39,152 nucleotides of DNA. It comes from Sulfurimonas sp. (GTDB lineage: Bacteria; Campylobacterota; Campylobacteria; Campylobacterales; Sulfurimonadaceae). Below the pieces are notes generated by a model. It was not told the DNA's origin and did not search any database. It saw only the letters and a list, made by a program, of their open reading frames with translations. Below are positions 33,124-39,152 of this stretch, piece by piece. Position 1 is the stretch's first letter. Each line of letters starts with the position of its first letter. The translations under genes were made by a program, and so were the position numbers. Where the stretch lies: assembly GCF_023229105.1 (NCBI RefSeq), contig NZ_JALNZY010000013.1, positions 1 through 39,152 of the forward strand, in the 5' to 3' direction.

Positions 33124-34953
33124 GTTTTTCATCTCTTCATCTTTGATTAGACTCTGATTAAAACATACAACTTGATTTCTGCCATGCTCTTTTGCATAGT
33201 ATAGCGAAATATCCGCATATTTAATACACTTCCAGATACTATCGCTATCATCAGGAAACATAACCGTTCCTACGCTTAACGTCTTTGTAAATGTTTCAGA
33301 ACCGGCTGAGATGGACTGTTTTGAGAAGTTAATACGAATTTTTTCTGCAACATCTTTAATATGCTCTTTATCACAGTTGTGCAGCAGCACTATAAACTCT
33401 TCGCCGCCGAATCTGATGGCAACATCTGATGCGCGGATTGACTCTTTGATTACTCTTGAGATTACTCTTATTGCTTCATCTCCCACGTCATGACCGTATG
33501 TATCGTTAATCATCTTAAAAAAGTCTATATCAATCATTAAAACCCCGTATGGAACTTTGCTTCTTAGTGCTTGAGGGATTGCCGTCTCTGCAAATTCATC
33601 AAGATATTTACGATTGAACATGCCCGTCAACTGATCTACTCTAGCCATTTTATTGAGTATCTGCATAAGTTTTTTACTAACTATAGCAGGTCTTGCCGTA
33701 GCTATATAATCTTCAATCAAGCCGACTAGATTTCTAACTCTGAGGCTCTCCTCTTTATCTTGTGTTACTACAGAAATTATAAGGTTGAACTCATTTGAGA
33801 TTGAGAATGGGATGCACAGATACTCTAAACCCGGTTTATGAAACTTACTGCATGTTTCATCAAAAATTGTCGAATCAACTATGCTGTTTATTCTGTCTGC
33901 TCTGCACTCTCCATCAGCCAAATCACAGTGACATCCGTTTATGCTGTAAACAACTTTCTTAATACCGCTAAGCGTGTCTGCTTCTATGATGGTAAAGTCG
34001 CCAAGTTTAAATTTTGTTTTAAAGACATATGCTAATCTGTCATATATATCTTCTAACTTTTCATCATGTTCAATTGTCTGTTTAAATTTATAAATTTCTG
34101 AGAGTTTATCTATGGTGTCGTTAATATTTATAAGTGGGTCATGAGATATCTCTTTGTTCTTGTTTTGAACAAAAATATATACTTTTTTGTCAATCTCATC
34201 AAATACTTTTTGAAGTTTCTCAAGAAGGGAGTTGAGCATATTTGCAACAGATTTGCTCTCCTCAAGCTCTCCTCCATCAACTCTTTTTGAGTAGTTACCG
34301 TTATACGCAGCCATCATGACATCTCTAATGGAGTAAAAAATATTAATATACGGTTTTAGAAATTTATTTACCACAAGGAGTACGGTTGCCATAATAAGTA
34401 GAGCTAAAAGTGCAGTATATCCGACTGTGGCAAAGCTACTTCCTCTGATATCGCTAATATCAATAACCATGCTTATTACTCCAAGAACTTCTCCCTCTTT
34501 GGCATCATGACAAGACATGCAGTTTGTGTCACCAAATGAAGACGCCTTAAAGGGTATAGTCATACGCATAGTGCTTTTAACCGCGGTCTCTGTCATCTCT
34601 TGCTCTATCTTTCCGCTTGCGAGGACTTTTTTATCTATATTGTCACGGGCAATTTCATTGTTAAAACCTTCTCCGTACTGTTTAATCACTGTTGGCGCTC
34701 GGGCAATCCAGAGTGCAGCTACATTCTCAATGTTCTCAATATGATTTAAAAAATAGAGTCGCTTATCCATTATGCCGTTAACCATATGTGAGGTTAAACC
34801 GCTCTTTACCACTTCAGCAGTCAGCATAGCCCTTTTTTGTGCACTATCGATACCAAAGTCTCTAAAACTAAGGGAAACAATTATAATCATCGATATAAAA
34901 AATATCAAAAATAGTCCGGATAAAATTAATGTGATTTTTTGCCTTGTGCTCAT
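33115..34953 (-). CDS. membrane diguanylate cyclase with periplasmic heme-type sensor
   Basis: The protein makes cyclic di-GMP from GTP in response to an external signal. It has 612 residues: TM helix at about 8-30, a periplasmic domain of about 145 residues with one CxxCH heme-attachment motif (CMSCH, 145-149), TM helix at about 176-196, a HAMP-like linker, a GAF-like region, and a GGDEF domain at about 440-605. The active site GGEEF (516-520) and the inhibitory RxxD site (RASD, 507-510) are both intact. Cys341, 343, 350, 368 and 380 in the cytoplasmic region may bind a metal. AAAGG precedes the ATG. Confidence 0.9.
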   Translation of the reverse strand: MSTRQKITLILSGLFLIFFISMIIIVSLSFRDFGIDSAQKRAMLTAEVVKSGLTSHMVNGIMDKRLYFLNHIENIENVAALWIARAPTVIKQYGEGFNNEIARDNIDKKVLASGKIEQEMTETAVKSTMRMTIPFKASSFGDTNCMSCHDAKEGEVLGVISMVIDISDIRGSSFATVGYTALLALLIMATVLLVVNKFLKPYINIFYSIRDVMMAAYNGNYSKRVDGGELEESKSVANMLNSLLEKLQKVFDEIDKKVYIFVQNKNKEISHDPLININDTIDKLSEIYKFKQTIEHDEKLEDIYDRLAYVFKTKFKLGDFTIIEADTLSGIKKVVYSINGCHCDLADGECRADRINSIVDSTIFDETCSKFHKPGLEYLCIPFSISNEFNLIISVVTQDKEESLRVRNLVGLIEDYIATARPAIVSKKLMQILNKMARVDQLTGMFNRKYLDEFAETAIPQALRSKVPYGVLMIDIDFFKMINDTYGHDVGDEAIRVISRVIKESIRASDVAIRFGGEEFIVLLHNCDKEHIKDVAEKIRINFSKQSISAGSETFTKTLSVGTVMFPDDSDSIWKCIKYADISLYYAKEHGRNQVVCFNQSLIKDEEMKNSF

Positions 34954-34976
34954 TGCAGTAACCTTTGTTGTTTTAT

Positions 34977-34982
34977 ATTATA
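34977..34982 (-). promoter_or_regulatory. diguanylate cyclase promoter, -10 box
   Basis: TATAAT on the minus strand, 23 bases before the ATG. A second TATAAT at 34991-34996 faces the opposite way towards the YihY-family gene, so the 77-base spacer holds divergent promoters. Confidence 0.45.
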
Positions 34983-35030
34983 TATTTGAATATAATTTTT
35001 GCTTATTATAACATAGAGATAAAAAAATAA

Positions 35031-35978
35031 GTGTTGATGTGTCATAATAAAGTTATTAATTTGTTAAAGAGGTATTTTTTGCTTCAAGTTATTCGAAAAA
35101 TTTATAATTGTATGAGATTTTTTGCAACATCGTTTATAGACAGCGACCTTGCTTTTTATGCAGCGAGTCTTAGTTTTTACACAATTTTTACGCTCATCCC
35201 GCTTCTTATAGTCATTCTCACTCTTTTTACCTCCGCGCCCAGCTTTTCAGGGCATTATGAGAAGATTCAAGAGTTTATATTCTCAAACATTATGCCTGTA
35301 AACTCAGAGGCTCTTATGGGGCACATAAACGGGTTTTTGCAAAATTCCGTTGAGATGAGCATGATTAGTTTTGCAGTTGTCATTGTCTCCTCACTTCTAT
35401 TTTTTCAAAATTTTGAGTATATTGCAAATAAGATTTTTCATGTAAAAAAAAGAGGTTTATGGGAGTCTGTCACAATATTTTGGACACTTTTAACTTTAAC
35501 ACCGATTGGGTTAGGAGTCTCCTTTTATATAACCGGATATGTGGCATCATTTATGGCGAGTAGTGAATATACTGCAGGCATTAATATTCTTCCTTTAGTT
35601 CCATATCTTATCATTTGGGCACTATTTTTTCTAATATTTCAAATCGCAGCAAATACAAAAATCCATGCAAAAGCCTCACTCATTAGCTCATTTATCACGT
35701 CCATAGTTTTTAGCATCGCCAAAAACGGCTTTATCTACTATGTTTTTTATAACAAGGCTTATGCAACGATATATGGTTCCTTCTCCATCGTTATGTTTTT
35801 GTTTTTGTGGATTTATGTCTCTTGGGTAATATTTATTTACGGGCTAAAGTTATGCTACATGATAAACAGCGTATATGAAAATCGTGCAAGAGAGAAAGAC
35901 CAAGAGCCACATGAGAACTTTACTAAAAACGGACATGATAGAGAGTGTGATATAAAACAGGAAAATATAGAAGTTTAA
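35031..35978 (+). CDS. YihY/BrkB-family inner-membrane protein
   Basis: The 315-residue protein has six predicted membrane helices and the family landmarks: SDLAFYAASLSFYTIFTLIPLLIV near residue 38, LLFFQNFEYIANKIFHVKKRG in the middle and a YATIYGSFSIVMFLFLWIYVSW stretch, which I give only as landmarks. The family was once called RNase BN, but this is an unproven transport-like role. GTG is the longest start; an ATG two codons later is equally likely, and neither has a strong ribosome binding site. The charged last 43 residues are encoded in DNA shared with comEC on the other strand. Confidence 0.88.
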   Translation: MLMCHNKVINLLKRYFLLQVIRKIYNCMRFFATSFIDSDLAFYAASLSFYTIFTLIPLLIVILTLFTSAPSFSGHYEKIQEFIFSNIMPVNSEALMGHINGFLQNSVEMSMISFAVVIVSSLLFFQNFEYIANKIFHVKKRGLWESVTIFWTLLTLTPIGLGVSFYITGYVASFMASSEYTAGINILPLVPYLIIWALFFLIFQIAANTKIHAKASLISSFITSIVFSIAKNGFIYYVFYNKAYATIYGSFSIVMFLFLWIYVSWVIFIYGLKLCYMINSVYENRAREKDQEPHENFTKNGHDRECDIKQENIEV

Positions 35979-37112
35979 ACCAACTAAAACGCCCTCCTTA
36001 GCTAACTCCAAAAGCCATAGCAGAGCAGGGTCAAAAAGATTTCCTACTCCTAATAAATGTAAAAATATACTTATAGGATAGAATAGAGTAAACAGTGATG
36101 TCCAGACAATTGAGAGTGGGTGGTAGATGCTAAAATTTTCAAATATCGCCAAAGAGAAGGGAAGCATCAAGAGATAAACCCAAAGCGGCAGAAGTAAAAA
36201 TTGCCATATTTTGCTCATGTTTTTAAAGTAAATTAAAAAGAGAAATATGTAAAAAACCCCGCTTGAGGAGAGCCAAAAACCAAGCGAGAAGAGGAGGCGG
36301 GGGAAAATGGATAAAAGAAGCAAAATCGTTATAAAAAGAGTCTGCATTGAGACTATTTTAATACCTCTGTCATAAAGCACAAAACCGATAATAAGCATCC
36401 CAAATGCACGAATAAGCGAGGGAGGCGAATCCAAAAACAGCACGTAGATAAAAAGCATCGCTGCTACGAGAAAAAAAAGGTCACGGTTTGCATTTGTGTA
36501 GGGGAAAAATTTGTTTTGTGTATATCCGTAAATTGGACGCAGAAGAAGGAACAAAAGTGCGCTAAGAACACCTAGATGAAAACCGCTTATAGCCAAAAGA
36601 TGGGAGACTCCTAAATTTGAAAAGATTTTTTGGAGTCTATAATCTAAGGGAGTTGCGGTGTAGAGAGCTTGATAGATATTTGCGACTTCTTCTTTTTTAT
36701 GTGAAGAGGAGATAAAGACGCCCAGCTTCTGTTTTTTGCTCTTTGTACTCTTTATATCGATGATTTTACTTGTTGCAAAAAAAGTCGTTAAATATTTGTA
36801 AAAGTTTAAATCTTTTGGCCAAATCTCCATCTGAAGTTCTTGATTTTTAAGATCTTGAAGTGATTTTTTAGCCGTAGTATAAAAAACAACTCCATCTTCG
36901 TTCTTTAGCTTTAGCACCTGATAAGTTCTGTTGTTTTTGCTCTTAGTGTACTGTTTTAAAACAGTGGCATCTACCAAAGCCGAATCAAAAACTATAAACT
37001 CTTGGTAATTTTTGTACTCTATAAAGAGTGAAACAAGAAGGATAAAAAGCGAAGCTAAGAGAAAGAGCAGGGAGTCTCGCTTTGAAGTAAAAAGCGGAAC
37101 TCTTTGTATCAT
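35850..37112 (-). CDS. comEC: ComEC/Rec2-family DNA uptake channel
   Basis: ComEC conducts single-stranded DNA through the inner membrane in natural transformation. The 420-residue protein has two N-terminal helices, an extracytoplasmic domain (about 40-160), the diagnostic motif GVSHLLAISGFHLG (168-181), and then a series of helices. It has no C-terminal metallo-beta-lactamase domain, like the short ComEC of Helicobacter. The ATG directly abuts the dnaB stop codon, so translation is probably coupled. The C-terminal 43 codons overlap the YihY-family gene in the opposite direction. Confidence 0.9.
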   Translation of the reverse strand: MIQRVPLFTSKRDSLLFLLASLFILLVSLFIEYKNYQEFIVFDSALVDATVLKQYTKSKNNRTYQVLKLKNEDGVVFYTTAKKSLQDLKNQELQMEIWPKDLNFYKYLTTFFATSKIIDIKSTKSKKQKLGVFISSSHKKEEVANIYQALYTATPLDYRLQKIFSNLGVSHLLAISGFHLGVLSALLFLLLRPIYGYTQNKFFPYTNANRDLFFLVAAMLFIYVLFLDSPPSLIRAFGMLIIGFVLYDRGIKIVSMQTLFITILLLLSIFPRLLFSLGFWLSSSGVFYIFLFLIYFKNMSKIWQFLLLPLWVYLLMLPFSLAIFENFSIYHPLSIVWTSLFTLFYPISIFLHLLGVGNLFDPALLWLLELAKEGVLVGLNFYIFLFYITLSIMSVFSKVLMWLLVFLSCTIFIYAVYHVA

Positions 37113-38564
37113 TTAAAGCGGTGGCATCGATATCGTGTCGTTGCCGACATTGATATTTGCCGAGCGGGTATCGACATTTTCATAGACTGTTTCTATCCCT
37201 TTTGAAAATCCGGGATTATCTATAAAGCGGGTGAGTTTTTTTTGAAAAATAAGTTTCACATGCCCAGTCGGACCGTTTCTCTGTTTTCCGATGATAATCT
37301 CTGCATCCTCCTCCTCTTTTTCAATGTAAGTAGGATTGAACTCCTTGCCCTCTGCTTTTGCGGCTTTTTCACGCTCTTTTTCTTCTTTGTAGAGGTAAAC
37401 GTCATCACGATACACAAAAAGGATAATATCGGCATCTTGCTCAATAGAGCCTGATTCACGAATATCACTGAGCATAGGGCGCTTGTCGTTTCTGCTCTCT
37501 AAACCACGATTTAACTGGGAGAGCGCAACTATTGGCATGCTAAGTTCACGTGCTAGCATCTTGAGTCCACGGGAGATTTCTGAGACTTGCAGGTGTCTGT
37601 CTTGACTCCCAACCCCCTGCATAATCTGGAGATAGTCAATCACGGCTATCTCTATCTCTGGGTGTTGGTTTTTTAGTTTTCGCAGTTTTGAGCGGAGCTG
37701 GTTTATGTTTATGCTCCCTTGATCATCGACAAAAAGTTTTGCAAAATTCATCTTGTCAATAGCGCCGTTTAGCGAGCTCCACTGGTCATCATTCATATCT
37801 CCTACGCGGAGTTTTTGAAGAGGGATAGATGTCTGAATGGAGAGAAGTCGAAGCATCAACTGTTCAGCAGGCATCTCAAGTGAGAAAAATGCCACACCCT
37901 TTCCTTGTAAGATAAGGCTATTTACTGTGTTGAGTATAAAAGATGTCTTTCCCATGGCAGGACGAGCGGCGATGATAACCAAATCCCCTTTGCCAAATCC
38001 AGTTGTCATCTTGTTTAACTCATGATAACCAGTATCTACTCCGACTAAGACGCTGTTTCCGCGAGCTTTCATCTCCTTGATGTACTCCATCGTGTCAAAG
38101 GTCATTTTCGGGGAGTCTTTGAAGTCGCTTGTTTGGTTGTCTTGGGTTATTTCATAGAGCTTTTTCTCAACTATGTCGATAACTTCTGCGCTTGTGTACT
38201 CCTCCTCTACTGCTACTCTTTTTATCTCTGTTGTTAGTGTTAAAAGATGGCGTTTTAGAGATTTGTCCTTTATCTCATTAACATAAGCTTTTGTGTTTGA
38301 GATAGGGTTTGCAGAGAGAATTTCTAGCATAACCGTCTCATCAAACTTTTTCATCTTTAGGAGCTCTTTTTTGATAAACTCCTCATCAATGGGCTGATCT
38401 TTTTGTAAAAGCAGAGTCATGGCTTTAAAGATGTCTTGATGAGCAGGAAGATAAAAATCATCCTGTCTTAGGGTAACGCTGAGTTCGTCAAACTGGCTTG
38501 GTTCAAAAACGATTGAACTTAAAATGGACCTCTCAAAAGCGAGATTGTATAAATTTCCCTGCAT
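37113..38564 (-). CDS. dnaB: replicative DNA helicase DnaB
   Basis: DnaB unwinds the replication fork as a hexamer. The 483 residues contain the N-terminal primase-interacting domain (1-110), the RecA-like motor with Walker A ARPAMGKTS (200-208), Walker B VIDYLQ (308-313), the LNRGLE stretch, and an arginine finger region near EQDADIILFVYR. No intein is present, although DnaB is a frequent intein site. Its ATG shares one base with the ispG stop (TAATG), and comEC starts immediately after it, so the three form a tight operon. Confidence 0.98.
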   Translation of the reverse strand: MQGNLYNLAFERSILSSIVFEPSQFDELSVTLRQDDFYLPAHQDIFKAMTLLLQKDQPIDEEFIKKELLKMKKFDETVMLEILSANPISNTKAYVNEIKDKSLKRHLLTLTTEIKRVAVEEEYTSAEVIDIVEKKLYEITQDNQTSDFKDSPKMTFDTMEYIKEMKARGNSVLVGVDTGYHELNKMTTGFGKGDLVIIAARPAMGKTSFILNTVNSLILQGKGVAFFSLEMPAEQLMLRLLSIQTSIPLQKLRVGDMNDDQWSSLNGAIDKMNFAKLFVDDQGSININQLRSKLRKLKNQHPEIEIAVIDYLQIMQGVGSQDRHLQVSEISRGLKMLARELSMPIVALSQLNRGLESRNDKRPMLSDIRESGSIEQDADIILFVYRDDVYLYKEEKEREKAAKAEGKEFNPTYIEKEEEDAEIIIGKQRNGPTGHVKLIFQKKLTRFIDNPGFSKGIETVYENVDTRSANINVGNDTISMPPL

Positions 38565-39152
38565 TAGTTTGCCTCTTTGGCCATCTTCTCGACCTCTTGT
38601 ACAAATCTCTCAACTAGTTCATTCTCATCAAGATTTGCTACAACCTCGCCTCTAACCATCACAAGACCCTTGCCTTTGCCGTAAGCTATAGCTACATCTG
38701 CATGTGCGGCTTCCCCGATGGCGTTGACTACGCAGCCCATAACAGATACATTAAGTGAGGCTTTTATATGGGCGGTTCGTCTCTCTATTTCGCCAACAGC
38801 ACTTACTAAATCTGCTTCAATTCGTCCACATGTAGGGCAAGAGATGATATTTAGCCCATCTTTTGCTGCTCCGCTGTCTTTTAAGATTGCGCGGGCAACA
38901 TTTATCTCCTCCTCAAGCTCTCCTGTGATGCTTACTCTCATGGTGTCGCCGATGCCCTCAAGTAGAAGTGCTCCTAGTCCTATGGAGCTTTTAACCGTTG
39001 CATGAAAAAGTGTTCCTGCTTCGGTAACTCCAAGATGAAACGGGTAGTTGTTTTTTGGACGAAGCATTTTGTAAGCATTAACCGTTCTTTGTACGTCACT
39101 TGCTTTGAGGGAGATTTTAATGTCCTCAAAACCCAAATCCTCTAAAAATTTG
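38564..39152 (-). CDS. ispG: 4-hydroxy-3-methylbut-2-enyl diphosphate synthase IspG (N-terminus beyond the window)
   Basis: IspG (GcpE) reductively opens methylerythritol cyclodiphosphate in the non-mevalonate isoprenoid pathway using a [4Fe-4S] cluster. About 196 C-terminal residues are present and the frame stays open to the window edge, so the first half is missing. The cluster ligands are Cys-Pro-Thr-Cys in NIISCPTCGRIEADL and the third cysteine in VMGCVVNAIGEA, with the conserved Glu seven residues later. LGVTEAGT and the end region match the family. It is first in the ispG-dnaB-comEC operon. Confidence 0.96.
   Translation of the reverse strand, partial: KFLEDLGFEDIKISLKASDVQRTVNAYKMLRPKNNYPFHLGVTEAGTLFHATVKSSIGLGALLLEGIGDTMRVSITGELEEEINVARAILKDSGAAKDGLNIISCPTCGRIEADLVSAVGEIERRTAHIKASLNVSVMGCVVNAIGEAAHADVAIAYGKGKGLVMVRGEVVANLDENELVERFVQEVEKMAKEAN

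Noticed and set aside
37113..38564. Intein in dnaB
   Set aside because: The motor domain runs without interruption from Walker A to the C-terminus at normal length.

Overview
The window looks like the chromosome of a Campylobacterota (former Epsilonproteobacteria) member, most likely Sulfurimonas or a close relative. The grounds are: the block tuf-rpmG-tRNA(Trp)-secE-nusG-rplKAJL-rpoBC next to rpsL-rpsG-fusA; the cell-division/flagellar cluster flgB-flgC-fliE-ftsI; the operon ispG-dnaB-comEC; a plasminogen-binding-N-terminal-type protein in front of a GlcD-type oxidase; low GC with AAA/GAA-rich codons; and promoters made of a TATAAT -10 box behind a T-rich stretch without a clear -35. The genus is inferred from gene content only.

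1-17.4 kb (all + strand) is the information-processing core. tRNA-Gly(TCC) and tRNA-Thr(GGT) precede tuf, as glyT-thrT-tufB do in E. coli. rpmG, tRNA-Trp, secE and nusG follow, then rplK, rplA, rplJ, rplL, rpoB, rpoC, and after a terminator and a new promoter rpsL, rpsG, fusA. The spacers of this block are rich in RNA structure: a terminator-like hairpin just before tRNA-Trp, a three-copy switchable repeat before rplK, an L10-type leader before rplJ, and five consecutive hairpins between rplL and rpoB.

17.5-20.1 kb holds a small exported helical protein with 15-residue repeats (DUF1104/LTxxQ-like) and a TonB-dependent outer-membrane receptor. Each has an 11-bp-phased direct repeat upstream that could bind the same response regulator.

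20.1-39.2 kb is a mosaic of short housekeeping operons on alternating strands: a small membrane protein, bpt, a two-TM hypothetical, prfB (RF2, no programmed frameshift), panC, the flgB-flgC-fliE-ftsI set behind a sigma54-type promoter, two type II/IV pseudopilins, priA, a Csd3-type M23 endopeptidase, a PGBA_N protein with glcD, a heme-motif diguanylate cyclase, a YihY-family membrane protein, and comEC-dnaB-ispG, with ispG running off the right edge. Five of the six convergent gene pairs overlap at their 3' ends, one by 129 bp.

The most unusual item is a palindromic repeat element inserted in frame into priA: a 27-bp sequence occurs twice, 63 bp apart, in the same reading frame, and adds about 30 residues between the DNA-binding and helicase parts of PriA. 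I see no CRISPR array, phage, transposase or defence island. No gene-free stretch exceeds 300 bases.
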